Origin: Clostridium sp. 12(A)
Lineage (GTDB): Bacteria; Bacillota; Clostridia; Lachnospirales; Lachnospiraceae
Assembly (NCBI GenBank): GCA_000526575.1
Contig: JAGI01000002.1
Coordinates: forward strand, 1,922,001-1,986,000
DNA: 64,000 bases
Direction: 5' to 3'
Under the pieces are notes generated by a model. It did not search any database. It saw only the letters and a program-made list of their open reading frames with translations, and was not told where the DNA came from. This document shows, one piece after another, positions 8,932-17,811 of this stretch. The stretch's first letter is position 1. Every line of letters begins with the position of its first letter. A program made the position numbers and the translations under genes.

Positions 8932-8957
8932 CCATTTTATTGTTTTAGGTTTACAAT
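8924..8957. promoter_or_regulatory. BirA-type biotin operator
   Basis: Inverted repeat ATTGTCAACC-N14-GGTTTACAAT on the plus strand. The arms and 14-base spacing match the known BirA operator pattern (TTGTNAACC-N14..16-GGTTNACAA). It overlaps the -35 of the bioY promoter, so biotinyl-AMP-bound BirA would block transcription. birA is not in the window. Confidence 0.88.
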
Positions 8958-8981
8958 TGAACTCTCCACAAAAAACAATGC

Positions 8982-9027
8982 AAAACAGCGTCTTGCTCCG
9001 GTTTTAAGCAGAACAAAACGCTGTTTT
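8982..9027 (-). terminator. Intrinsic terminator of the rhamnose operon
   Basis: Arms AAAACAGCGT and ACGCTGTTTT with further partial pairing towards the loop. A T-rich stretch follows on the minus strand about 5 bases after the stem. Located between rhaD and the bioY promoter. Confidence 0.75.
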
Positions 9028-9067
9028 CATTATCCTTTTGGTATGGGTAAGATTTTTGGTTTAACTA

Positions 9068-9895
9068 TTATTTCTCATAAAGAAATTCTTCTGGCAGCGT
9101 TACCTTAAAATCACGAGCCAGATCACGGAAATTACCTGCTGTGATGGTCTGCAGCTTATCCGGTCTTATGGAGAGAACCTTTACGAGAATTTCAGCAGAT
9201 TTCTCCACCGTATGCATCAGGCCAAAGGTTAAGTCAAAGTCTTCTCCAGAGGCAAACAAACCGTGATGAGCCCAGATAGCCACATCATACTTTTTCATAA
9301 GCTCGCTGGTAGCCACTGCAATTTCACGTCCGCCCGGCACCATCCAGCCTACTACACCAACACCCGCTGGGAATACCACGGGGCATTCGGTAGCCATTTC
9401 CCATAATTCTCTTGTAAATATCTTATCCTCTAAGGGAAGAACAAAGGTAAGGGCAATGATGTTGGTTGGGTGGGCATGGTAAATGACCCTGTGTGCTCCG
9501 CCTGTGGCTTCCTTTTTTACCTCATGGTTCATCAAATGAGAAGGAAGTTCACTGGTTGGGCGTCCGCCTTTTGTCAGTCCCCAAAGGATTCTGTAGTTTT
9601 CTCCGCTTTCATCCAGTTCTATGATGCAGGTATTGACTTCCGGCTCAAGAATTACATTGCGGAAATACTTTCCGCTTCCCGTTACCATAAAGCACTCCCC
9701 GGAAAGCCCCTTTACCGTTGTTCCAATGGGCTGCCATGGAGCATCAAAGGTAAGCTCCTCTTTAATAGAATCCACCTCTTCCGGCTTGATCCGGTAGCTT
9801 AAGTTGCCGCCGTTTCTCTCATGCCAGTTCTGTTGAAATCCATCATCACACAAACGGATAAAGCCTTTTACAAATTCTGCATCTAAAATTTTCAT
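9068..9895 (-). CDS. rhaD: Rhamnulose-1-phosphate aldolase
   Basis: A 275-residue zinc-dependent class II aldolase that cleaves L-rhamnulose-1-phosphate to dihydroxyacetone phosphate and L-lactaldehyde. Visible are ERNGGNLSYR near residue 26, the catalytic Glu116 region (TSELPSH) and the zinc histidines His140/His142 in YHAHPTN, with a further AHHG histidine near 210. Last gene of rhaB-rhaM-rhaA-rhaD, 13 bases after rhaA. No lactaldehyde reductase gene is adjacent. Confidence 0.95.
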   Translation of the reverse strand: MKILDAEFVKGFIRLCDDGFQQNWHERNGGNLSYRIKPEEVDSIKEELTFDAPWQPIGTTVKGLSGECFMVTGSGKYFRNVILEPEVNTCIIELDESGENYRILWGLTKGGRPTSELPSHLMNHEVKKEATGGAHRVIYHAHPTNIIALTFVLPLEDKIFTRELWEMATECPVVFPAGVGVVGWMVPGGREIAVATSELMKKYDVAIWAHHGLFASGEDFDLTFGLMHTVEKSAEILVKVLSIRPDKLQTITAGNFRDLARDFKVTLPEEFLYEK

Positions 9896-9908
9896 GTTCT
9901 TTTTCTCC

Positions 9909-11159
9909 TTATTTCCGGTTTAACAGTACGTCTTTTTCATAAGCAGCCACTGTTTTAAACCAGTCTTCCTTAGCCGGGACTCCATTTAGCTCACAGAAAT
10001 AGTTCCACACATCTCCAATGGGATAAAGCTTTAATTCTTCCTGAAGCATCATAAGCTCCGTAAAGCTTCTGGTATTTTGAAGCTCAGCCAGTTTTTCATT
10101 TGGTAAAAGCAGTGCATTTAACAAGGCCTTCTGCATGTTTCTCATTCCAACCACCCAGGCACTGATGCGATTAATGCTGGCATCGAAAAAGTCAAGGGCT
10201 AAAAGCACACGGTCTGAGCCGCCGCGGATAATTTCTTTTGCAATTTCCTTTGTCTCATCATCAAATAAAACTACGTGGTCACTATCCCAGCGCACCGGTC
10301 GTGTTACGTGCAGGGCAACCTTGTCAAAGAATAAAAGCATGGATGAAATCTTATCTGAAACCACCTCGGTCGGATGATAATGTCCGCTGTCAAGGAGGCA
10401 GAGGATGTCATTTTTAGAGGCGTAGTTCATATAGAATTCATGGGAGCCTACGGTACAGCTTTCCATACCGATTCCAAATACCTTTGATTCCACGGCTACA
10501 AGCACCTTTGTTTTATCATACTCCATGGAAAGGATCTGGTCCAGAGAATCCTTAAGTCTTGCTCTTGGAGAGGTACGGTCAGCAGGAATGTCCTTAAATC
10601 CGTCAGGAATCCAGATATTCATGGTACAAGGGGTTCCCTGCTCTGTGGCTAAATACTCTGAAATTCGGATGCATGCTTTTACATGGTCGATCCAGAATGA
10701 GCGAATCTTAGGATCTTCGCTTGATAAGGTGGCATGCTCTGCATTGGCATGTGAGAATAATGTGGGGTTAAAATCAATGCCAATGCCCCGTTCCTTTGCA
10801 AACTCTACCCATTTTTTAAAATGCTTTGGTTCCAGCTTATCTCTGTCAGCCCATTCTCCTTCTTCAAATATGGCATAGCTGGCATGTAAGTTAATGCGGT
10901 GCTTTCCAGGAATCAAGTTTAATGCCTGATCCATATCCGCCATTAATTCCTGTGGGTTTCTGGCACGGCCCGGATAATTTCCGGTGGTCTGGATTCCTCC
11001 GGAAAGAGCGCCTGCCCCATCAAATCCAGTTACGTCATCCCCCTGCCAGCAGTGCATGGAAATGGGAATCGCCTTTAATGCACTTATAGCGGCATCGGTA
11101 TCCACACCAATCCCTTTGTAGCTTTCTTTTGCTGCCTCATATCTCTCTTTTATTGTCAT
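9909..11159 (-). CDS. rhaA: L-rhamnose isomerase
   Basis: A 416-residue TIM-barrel ketol isomerase converting L-rhamnose to L-rhamnulose. The active-site and metal-binding region reads [13 protein letters not shown] followed by [16 protein letters not shown], typical of RhaA, and the length equals that of well-known members. It lies 23 bases after rhaM in the rhamnose operon. Confidence 0.95.
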   Translation of the reverse strand: MTIKERYEAAKESYKGIGVDTDAAISALKAIPISMHCWQGDDVTGFDGAGALSGGIQTTGNYPGRARNPQELMADMDQALNLIPGKHRINLHASYAIFEEGEWADRDKLEPKHFKKWVEFAKERGIGIDFNPTLFSHANAEHATLSSEDPKIRSFWIDHVKACIRISEYLATEQGTPCTMNIWIPDGFKDIPADRTSPRARLKDSLDQILSMEYDKTKVLVAVESKVFGIGMESCTVGSHEFYMNYASKNDILCLLDSGHYHPTEVVSDKISSMLLFFDKVALHVTRPVRWDSDHVVLFDDETKEIAKEIIRGGSDRVLLALDFFDASINRISAWVVGMRNMQKALLNALLLPNEKLAELQNTRSFTELMMLQEELKLYPIGDVWNYFCELNGVPAKEDWFKTVAAYEKDVLLNRK

Positions 11160-11182
11160 CGCTTTCCTTCTCCTTTTCCCTA

Positions 11183-11497
11183 TTAATCCAGATGAAATAC
11201 TGGTGTTAAGCCAACCGAAACCGGACTGTTATCCGGATTGGTCTTCATAATGTCTGCCATGAAATCCCACCATTTGCGGTTGATGGCAGTATCGGCTGAT
11301 TCAGCCCACCGCTCTTCGTCCTCAATTTCAATGTATCCGTAGAGTACGTTGGTCTCTTCGTCTAAGAAGATGGAATAATTATGGCCGCCGCACTGGCGTA
11401 TCATCTCTTTCATCTCCGGCCAGAGCATGTTATGTCTTTTTTCATATTCCTCTGCCATTCCTTCATTTAGATACATTTTAAATGATTTTCGGATCAT
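11183..11497 (-). CDS. rhaM: L-rhamnose mutarotase
   Basis: A 104-residue ferredoxin-fold-like mutarotase that interconverts the alpha and beta anomers of L-rhamnose so that the isomerase gets its preferred form. [16 protein letters not shown] and the C-terminal [11 protein letters not shown] region are typical. It lies 12 bases after rhaB, with an AGGAGG-like site before its ATG. Confidence 0.93.
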   Translation of the reverse strand: MIRKSFKMYLNEGMAEEYEKRHNMLWPEMKEMIRQCGGHNYSIFLDEETNVLYGYIEIEDEERWAESADTAINRKWWDFMADIMKTNPDNSPVSVGLTPVFHLD

Positions 11498-11509
11498 AAA
11501 TTTCCTCCT

Positions 11510-12946
11510 TTATTTTTTCCCTTTTTGGGGCCTGTATTCCTTTACTGTAAAAGAACGGTATACGCCTTCTCTTGCCTGCTTTAAATCGTCAAATTCATGG
11601 AACGAAAGCATCTGAGCCAGTAAGTTTCCAATGGCAGTTGCCTCTCCTGGTCCTGCATAGACGGTTCTTCCAGTCATATCTGCTGTCAGCTGGTTTAAAT
11701 ATTCCGCTTGGGAGCCGCCGCCTACCACATGAATGGCAGGATATGTTTTCCCGGTAATGGACTCTAATTCCTTGATCGTTTTTTCATAACAGACTGCCAG
11801 ACTGTTATAGATAACCGCTGAAATCTCCCCCGGTGTCTTTGGCTCCTGCTGATTGTGATTTCTGCAATACTCCCTTACTGCCTGTATCATGCTCTCCGGT
11901 GCCAGAAATACGCTGTCATTACAGTCTACGAGAGAAGAGATGGATTCCCTGGAAGCCATATCACAAAGCTGTGCAAAGGAATATTCCTCTCCTTGCCTGG
12001 AAAGCTCTTTTCTTACGGACTGAATCATCCAAAGTCCCATGATATTTTTTAAATACCGGTAACGGTAGTCATAGCCGCCCTCGTTGGTAAAATTTGCTTC
12101 CATGCTTTTGACGGAACAATCTGCTTTTAAAAGCTCTGTGCCCATGAGGGACCAGGTACCGGAGCTGATATAAAGAAGGTCTTCCATGGAACCGCCTGGG
12201 ACCACAGGAACAGCCATTACGGCTGATGCCGTATCATGAGTGGCAGGAAGCACTACCTGACAATCAAAGCCTACTTCTTCTATTATTTGAGGAGCCAGCC
12301 CGCCTGCCAGTGTTCCTGGCATGGAAAGGGGTAAAAACAGCCCCTCTGGAAGTCCCAGGCTCTGAATTAAATCATAATCCCAGGTTCCTGTCTCCGGACT
12401 CACCAGCTGTGTGGTGGTAGCATTTGTGTATTCCTGCTTTTTTACTCCGGTAAGGAGATAATGAAAATAATCCGGAATCATTAAAAATGTTTCTGCCTCT
12501 TTTAAATGCTCAGGAGTTTGTTTCTTTACTGCCATCAGCTGATAAATGGTATTAAAAATCTGCTTCTGGATTCCGGTTCTTTCATAAAGGCTTAGAAGAG
12601 GTATAGTCTTATATACTTCCTCATCCATCCCCTTTGTGCGGTCATCCCGGTATCCAACGGCTTCGGAAAGAAGCTTTCCTTCCCGGTCAAGGAGAACAAA
12701 ATCCACAGCCCAGGTATCAATGCCCATGCTCACAGGTATCTTACCTAGCTTTTTACACGCTTTCATGCCTTCTTTGATTTCTGCAAATAAGGACTCCACA
12801 TCCCAGCAAAGCCTTTCCCCCATCCGTTTCATGCCATTTTCAAAGCGGTATATCTCCTCCAGAACCATGTTTCCATCTTTTACAGTTCCAAGAATATGAC
12901 GTCCGCTGGAAGCACCAATGTCTACGGCAAGATAGTATTTCTCCAT
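11510..12946 (-). CDS. rhaB: Rhamnulokinase
   Basis: A FGGY-family sugar kinase of about 478 residues that phosphorylates L-rhamnulose at O-1. The N-terminal ATPase fold starts LAVDIGASSGRH, the substrate region has GIDTWAVDFVLLD, and the C-terminal phosphate-binding stretch is HVVGGGSQ. An upstream in-frame extension of 11 codons is possible, but the ATG at 12946 has AGGAGGGG at 5 bases and matches family N-termini. First gene of the operon; its own promoter must lie in the short gap after the terminator at 12998-13036 or overlap it. Confidence 0.95.
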   Translation of the reverse strand: MEKYYLAVDIGASSGRHILGTVKDGNMVLEEIYRFENGMKRMGERLCWDVESLFAEIKEGMKACKKLGKIPVSMGIDTWAVDFVLLDREGKLLSEAVGYRDDRTKGMDEEVYKTIPLLSLYERTGIQKQIFNTIYQLMAVKKQTPEHLKEAETFLMIPDYFHYLLTGVKKQEYTNATTTQLVSPETGTWDYDLIQSLGLPEGLFLPLSMPGTLAGGLAPQIIEEVGFDCQVVLPATHDTASAVMAVPVVPGGSMEDLLYISSGTWSLMGTELLKADCSVKSMEANFTNEGGYDYRYRYLKNIMGLWMIQSVRKELSRQGEEYSFAQLCDMASRESISSLVDCNDSVFLAPESMIQAVREYCRNHNQQEPKTPGEISAVIYNSLAVCYEKTIKELESITGKTYPAIHVVGGGSQAEYLNQLTADMTGRTVYAGPGEATAIGNLLAQMLSFHEFDDLKQAREGVYRSFTVKEYRPQKGKK

Positions 12947-12997
12947 GCTTACCCCTCCTAGTTTTCTTATTCTAATCATAGTTTATTTTTCTATAAA

Positions 12998-13036
12998 AAA
13001 TAAGGACGCTGTTTATTTAAAACAACGTCCTTATTT
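12998..13036 (-). terminator. Intrinsic terminator of the aconitase-IDH-LysR operon
   Basis: Perfect 11-bp arms AAATAAGGACG / CGTCCTTATTT. On the minus strand the stem runs into a run of T's. It sits directly after the LysR gene and only about 50 bases before rhaB. Confidence 0.85.
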
Positions 13037-13041
13037 GCACA

Positions 13042-13950
13042 TCATCGCGATGATACAATTACAAGCTTCTCTTCTATATAACGAATAAAATCTTCCAGCA
13101 TCTTTGATTTTCTCTTGTTTTTCGAATAGATAAACCATGTATTTCTAAGTACCGGAGCTCCATTTCTTTTTGTCAAGGGAGTCAGGCAAAGATCATGTTC
13201 GTTCACAAAGTTACTGGGAAGAAAACATAAAGTATACCCTAGTCCCTTGCCAATCAGTTGCCAGGCGAAATCAATAAACCCCACTTCCATACCCAAAGGG
13301 GGAGCTGTATGAAAACGCTCTTGCCACCAATCACCTAAAAGCTCCTTGGTTCGGTCATTGGTGCTGTATGCAATCCACTGCAGACCGGGAAGCTGGTCCA
13401 TATCAACCTTTTCCTTGGTAATGAGATATGCCTGATCCTCAGCAATCAGAGCTTTATTGACAGCGCCCTCATAATCACCGCGGATAAAAGCAACGTCTAC
13501 CGCTTCCTCTAACATCTTTCGGAACAGGATATTGCTTTGATCATTCACAATGTGAAAATTTACATTGGGGTGGGTTTGATTGTATTGGTATAAAACATCA
13601 GTCAGGGTATATTTACTATAGGTGTAGGAAGAGCCTATAACAATAGTCTCTTCACCGCTTTCTTTTAATTCAGCCAGTCCCCGATTGGTCTCTTTCATAA
13701 AATCCAGATATACATTTGCCTGGTTTGCCAGAAATTCGCCTTCTTTCGTAAACTCCAGGCCCTTTGGGGTTCTGTTTACAATGGTCACCTGAAATTCTGA
13801 CTCCATCTGCTTCAGCCTTTTTGTGAGGGAAGGCTGGGTCATAAATAACAGGCTGGCCACCTTTGACATATTTGGATTTTTGTAAAGCTCATACAGGATC
13901 ACCCAATCAGAATCTTTCATTGCCTTTACCTCTTTGTCCGTTTCCTCCAT
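13042..13950 (-). CDS. LysR-family transcriptional regulator
   Basis: About 302 residues. The N-terminal winged helix (NMSKVASLLFMTQPSLTKRL, with recognition helix SLTKRLKQME) is followed by a periplasmic-binding-protein-like effector domain. It is the last gene after aconitase and isocitrate dehydrogenase, 53 bases downstream, and ends just before a terminator. This arrangement suggests it controls these citrate-branch genes, in the manner known for CcpC of Bacillus, which is also a LysR protein acting on aconitase. Starts at 13950 (ATG) or 13920 (ATG with GAGG upstream) are both possible. The rhamnose operon lies beyond and is an alternative target. Confidence 0.85.
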   Translation of the reverse strand: MEETDKEVKAMKDSDWVILYELYKNPNMSKVASLLFMTQPSLTKRLKQMESEFQVTIVNRTPKGLEFTKEGEFLANQANVYLDFMKETNRGLAELKESGEETIVIGSSYTYSKYTLTDVLYQYNQTHPNVNFHIVNDQSNILFRKMLEEAVDVAFIRGDYEGAVNKALIAEDQAYLITKEKVDMDQLPGLQWIAYSTNDRTKELLGDWWQERFHTAPPLGMEVGFIDFAWQLIGKGLGYTLCFLPSNFVNEHDLCLTPLTKRNGAPVLRNTWFIYSKNKRKSKMLEDFIRYIEEKLVIVSSR

Positions 13951-14003
13951 TTTATCAGACCTTTTCCTTCCATACAAGGAGGAAGTTACACGTGAAAAAG
14001 AGG

Positions 14004-15188
14004 TTATCCTATTTGATCTATGGTATTAAGAAGGTAATCCGTAAATTCAGCCGCACTGGCATCTTCTTTTCTGGTCGTGACCACTGTTTTTTTCTCTGTC
14101 ACCGTACAAATATTGAGTGCCTGATCCAAAAGTGCTTTCTTTTCTCCATATCCAATATGCTGGAGCATCTGCCCCATAGCCCGGATTAAGCTGCATGGAT
14201 CTGCATATTCCCCTCTGCCCTGGGACATTAAATAGGGGGCTGTCCCATGGATTGCTTCAAACATGGCATATTGATTGCCTATATTGGCAGACGAGGCAGT
14301 GCCAAGTCCTCCCTGATGTTCCGCTGCAACATCCGTGACAATATCCCCATATAAATTAGGAAGAATGATTACTTCCATTTCTTTATTAAATTCCGGGTCC
14401 ATCATTTTGGCACACATGGCATCCACGAACCGGTCCTGAACTTTAATTTCCGGGTATTCCTCTCCCACCTTATGAACCATTTTACTGAAGTTTCCGTCGG
14501 TCAGTTTGACGATATTTGCTTTTGTCACCACAGTAATATTCTTTTTTCCATTCTTTCTTGCAAAGTCAAACGCAGCTTTCGCAATGCGTTCACTGCCTCT
14601 TGTTGTCTGGATCTTAAAATCAATTGCAAGATCTTCATTCACCTGAATTCCCTTGTTCCCCCAGATATACTCTCCTTCAATATTTTCCCGGAAGAATGTC
14701 CAGTCAATATTTTTTTCTGGTATCTTTACTGGGCGGACTGCTGCAAACAGGTCCAGCCCTCTCCTTAGCAGACTGTTGGCACTGATGAGATTTGGCAGCC
14801 CGTCTCCTTCCTTAGGCGTTACCATGGGGCCTTTTACCAGAACATGACATTTTTTAATCTCTTTCAATACCTCCTCAGGCAGGCTGTTCCTTTTTTCCAC
14901 CCGGTTTTCAATGGTCATTCCTTCTATGGTCCTTAATTCTATTTTCCCCTGGTCAATTTCTTCTGAAACCAGCTTTTTCACCATCCGAAGCGCCTGTTCC
15001 ATGATAATAGGACCAATGCCGTCTCCAGGCAGGATTCCCACTATGATCTTTGGAAGCTCATTAAAATCCGTCACTTCTGTATTGGATTTCATGCGCTCAA
15101 TTCTTTCATACTCTCCTTGAATCAAGCTTCCGAAGGTCTCCTCGGCTATTTTTCTACAATCCATGATTTCTCCTTTTACTCCGGCCAT
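14004..15188 (-). CDS. Isocitrate/isopropylmalate-family dehydrogenase, probably isocitrate dehydrogenase
   Basis: A 394-residue beta-decarboxylating dehydrogenase with GDGIGP (about 54-59), substrate-binding NSLLRRGLDLFAAVRP, and the catalytic and metal region NLYGDIVTDVAAEHQGG, followed by EAIHGTAP. The substrate loop resembles isocitrate rather than isopropylmalate dehydrogenases. It begins 3 bases after the aconitase stop, with AGGAGG in the end of aconitase, so the two are made together. Together they turn citrate into 2-oxoglutarate for glutamate synthesis. Cofactor choice was not determined. Confidence 0.85.
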   Translation of the reverse strand: MAGVKGEIMDCRKIAEETFGSLIQGEYERIERMKSNTEVTDFNELPKIIVGILPGDGIGPIIMEQALRMVKKLVSEEIDQGKIELRTIEGMTIENRVEKRNSLPEEVLKEIKKCHVLVKGPMVTPKEGDGLPNLISANSLLRRGLDLFAAVRPVKIPEKNIDWTFFRENIEGEYIWGNKGIQVNEDLAIDFKIQTTRGSERIAKAAFDFARKNGKKNITVVTKANIVKLTDGNFSKMVHKVGEEYPEIKVQDRFVDAMCAKMMDPEFNKEMEVIILPNLYGDIVTDVAAEHQGGLGTASSANIGNQYAMFEAIHGTAPYLMSQGRGEYADPCSLIRAMGQMLQHIGYGEKKALLDQALNICTVTEKKTVVTTRKEDASAAEFTDYLLNTIDQIG

Positions 15189-15191
15189 ATC

Positions 15192-17147
15192 TTATGCCTC
15201 CTTTGTCAGCTGCTTTTTTAAATAAGCCAGCTGTCCTCCGTTTAAGACGACCTCCATCTCATTGTCCGTTATTTCAAGCTTCACATCAAACAGAAAATGG
15301 CGTGTTTTATTCTTTATGGTTACGGTCCTTGTAGGAATCTGTTCCAGCAGGTTTTCAATTTCCAGTTCATCCTCCAGCTCCAATCCCTGGTAATCCTCAG
15401 AGTTTGCAAATATCATGGGAATGATGCCATGATTGATTAAATTCCCCTTATGAATTCTGGCGATGCTCTTTGCAATGACTGCCTTTACCCCAAGATACAT
15501 GGGATTTATGGCCGCATGCTCCCTGGAAGAACCTTGTCCATAATTTTCTCCGGCAATAATAATGCTTTTCCCCATGGCTTTTGCGCGCGCCGCAAAATCA
15601 GGTGCATAGCGATGGTAGCAGTACTGCGACATCAGAGGGATATTGGAGCGCATGCTGCTGAATTCTGCACTTGCCGGTGTAATGTCATCTGTGGAAATGT
15701 TATCTCCGCCTTTTAAGCTGATGGGGGCGCACAGATATTGCTCCGGTGCATCGGGTATTGGAAGGGGCTTAATATTGGGGCCCCGCACCACAGAAACTTC
15801 CACCCCTTCCTCCTCTGAAAGGGGCTTAATGAGCATTCCGTCATCAATTCCAAATTCTTCAGGCTCTCTTACCTCTCCCAGTTTCCAAATTTCTTCTCCC
15901 ATAATATCCTCTGCCGTAGCAAAGGTACCTGCAATGGCGGTAGCGGCAGCGCTTTCTGGGCTTACCAAATAGATTTCAGCCGTGGGATTTCCTGCTCTTC
16001 CTATAAAATTCCGGTTGGTGGTACGAACGGCAATTCCTTTGGTGGCAGGAGTCTGCCCGATGGCACAACAGGGACCGCAGGCAATTTCCAGCATCCGCAC
16101 TCCTGCATCAAGCAGCATATCAATATATCCATCCTGCATCAGCTTTTTATATATCTGTTTTGACGCCACTGCACAGGTACAGCTTACCGTTTCATTTACC
16201 AGATGACCCTTTAATACCAGTGCAGCTTTTGCGATATCAGAATAACTGGCATTGGTGCAGCTTCCGATAAATACCTGCTGCACAGGCTTTTTTTCCACAT
16301 CTCGGATACGCTTCACGTTATCTGGCTGGTGGGGGCAGGAAACCAAAGGCTCCAGCTCACTTAAATTGATTTCCATACAGTCATCATATTCCGCATCTAA
16401 ATCAGGAAGCAGCTCTTTGTAATCCTGTTCACGCCCCTGGGAGGCTAAAAACTTACGAACCTGTTCATCTGCTGGAAAGATTGATGTTGTTGCCCCCGTT
16501 TCTGCCCCCATATTTGCAATGGTTGCCCTGGCAGAGACTTCTAATGCCTCCGCACCTGGTCCTACATATTCATATACATTTAAAAGGCCGCCTTTGATGC
16601 TGACACGGCGCAAAAGCTCCAGAATGATTTCCTTGGAATTACAGCCCGGCTTTAATGCACCAGTCAGATTCACCTTGATAACCCTTGGCATGGTAAGGCG
16701 CATGGGAACTCCTGTCATTGCGGTAGCCACATCCATGCCCCCGACTCCGATACAGAGCATGCCAATGGAGCCACCATGAGGCGTATGGCTGTCACCGCCC
16801 ATACTGATTTTCCCCGGAACTCCAAACCGGGCCACATGGACCGAATGGCAGATTCCGTTGCCTGGACGTGATACATAGACTCCGTAGCGTTTTGCAACGG
16901 ACTGGAGATAAATGTGGTCATCCGGTGTTTTATGATCTACGTACAATAAGTTGTGATCCAGATAGCTGACGCTGCACTCAGTTTTTACACGGTCAATTCC
17001 CACCGCCTCGAAGGCAAGGTAAGTCATGACTGCATTGATGTCATGAGTCAGTGTCTGGTCCACCTTTACAAATACTTCCTCTCCAGGAATCATGTTTCCT
17101 GAAATTAAATGCGACTTAATAATCTTATGTGTTAATGATTTTCCCAC
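15192..17147 (-). CDS. Aconitate hydratase (clostridial LeuC/LeuD-like type)
   Basis: A 651-residue iron-sulfur enzyme isomerising citrate to isocitrate. Motifs: GGDSHTPHGG (about 117-126), cluster cysteines in GSCTNASYSD and in CGPCCAIGQTP, then a C-terminal swivel domain with NYGQGSSREHAA. It is shorter than the 880-900-residue AcnA/AcnB types, as is usual in Clostridia. The start is a GTG 7 bases after AAGGAGG. First gene of the operon; citrate synthase is not in the window. Confidence 0.92.
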   Translation of the reverse strand: MGKSLTHKIIKSHLISGNMIPGEEVFVKVDQTLTHDINAVMTYLAFEAVGIDRVKTECSVSYLDHNLLYVDHKTPDDHIYLQSVAKRYGVYVSRPGNGICHSVHVARFGVPGKISMGGDSHTPHGGSIGMLCIGVGGMDVATAMTGVPMRLTMPRVIKVNLTGALKPGCNSKEIILELLRRVSIKGGLLNVYEYVGPGAEALEVSARATIANMGAETGATTSIFPADEQVRKFLASQGREQDYKELLPDLDAEYDDCMEINLSELEPLVSCPHQPDNVKRIRDVEKKPVQQVFIGSCTNASYSDIAKAALVLKGHLVNETVSCTCAVASKQIYKKLMQDGYIDMLLDAGVRMLEIACGPCCAIGQTPATKGIAVRTTNRNFIGRAGNPTAEIYLVSPESAAATAIAGTFATAEDIMGEEIWKLGEVREPEEFGIDDGMLIKPLSEEEGVEVSVVRGPNIKPLPIPDAPEQYLCAPISLKGGDNISTDDITPASAEFSSMRSNIPLMSQYCYHRYAPDFAARAKAMGKSIIIAGENYGQGSSREHAAINPMYLGVKAVIAKSIARIHKGNLINHGIIPMIFANSEDYQGLELEDELEIENLLEQIPTRTVTIKNKTRHFLFDVKLEITDNEMEVVLNGGQLAYLKKQLTKEA

Positions 17148-17191
17148 AAGTATGCCTCCTTATATGACTCTCCTATGATTTTATCCTCCCT

Positions 17192-17208
17192 TTATGCCCC
17201 TTGCATAA
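17192..17208. promoter_or_regulatory. Candidate LysR operator upstream of aconitase
   Basis: Perfect dyad TTATGC-N5-GCATAA, 45-61 bases before the aconitase start codon. LysR proteins bind interrupted dyads of about this size, and a LysR gene ends this operon. No clear -35/-10 pair was found to fix its position relative to the promoter. Confidence 0.45.
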
Positions 17209-17276
17209 TGAAATTTAGGAATGCTCTTATAAAAAACAAGAATAGGTTTCTTTTGCCCTAAATATAAATAAAAAAA

Positions 17277-17308
17277 GACCAGAGCCCTTCTTAAAAGGTT
17301 CTGGCCTG
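17277..17308 (-). terminator. Intrinsic terminator after the small coiled-coil gene
   Basis: The minus strand forms a stem from AGGCCAGAACC and GGGCTCTGGTCT with wobble pairs, followed by seven T's (plus-strand A-run 17270-17276). Confidence 0.82.
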
Positions 17309-17365
17309 ATCATCGATTAACTTCTTATCATGAATGATTATAACACGTTAACTTCCATGATTATG

Positions 17366-17608
17366 TTATTCTGCTGGCTCCGTTTTTGATGAGATCAACA
17401 GTTCTTTTAAATCCATAATAGACATTTCGTGCTCGTCCAATATAGAGGATACTTCTTTAAACTGTTCCAGTTTTATCTTATCCTGAATTTCTTTTTCTTT
17501 TTCCTCTAATGTAACCAGACAATCCTTATACTGTTTCATGGATTCTCTTACCTCTTTTAATTCTTCGCTTAACTTCTCAAGCGGTGTCTTTCTTACTCCT
17601 CTTGGCAT
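17366..17608 (-). CDS. Small coiled-coil protein of unknown function
   Basis: Eighty residues, starting MPRGVRKTPLEKL. They are very rich in Lys and Glu, with heptad-like leucine spacing over about residues 8-55, so a coiled coil is likely. No signal peptide or membrane span. It has AAGGAGAG 8 bases before the ATG and its own terminator, so it is a real single-gene unit. The basic MPRGVRKT head could touch nucleic acid. Not recognised as a named family. Confidence 0.65.
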   Translation of the reverse strand: MPRGVRKTPLEKLSEELKEVRESMKQYKDCLVTLEEKEKEIQDKIKLEQFKEVSSILDEHEMSIMDLKELLISSKTEPAE

Positions 17609-17811
17609 TTCGGTTCTCTCCTTTACAGAAATTATTTGTCAACCTTATATAACAAATATATGCCAACTCTATTTCTTTTATTACCATACATATCCATTTA
17701 AAAAAAGATTTAACTCAAACTTTTACTGGTATTTAAGATTTTACTTAAACGTTAAGTACAGGAATAGAACCATTTTTAAGAAGTGGAAAGTTTATAATTT
17801 AACAATGTATT

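Noticed and set aside
13863-17000. Several long plus-strand frames opposite isocitrate dehydrogenase and aconitase
   Set aside because: They lack ribosome sites and promoters and mirror the codon pattern of the well-supported minus-strand genes.
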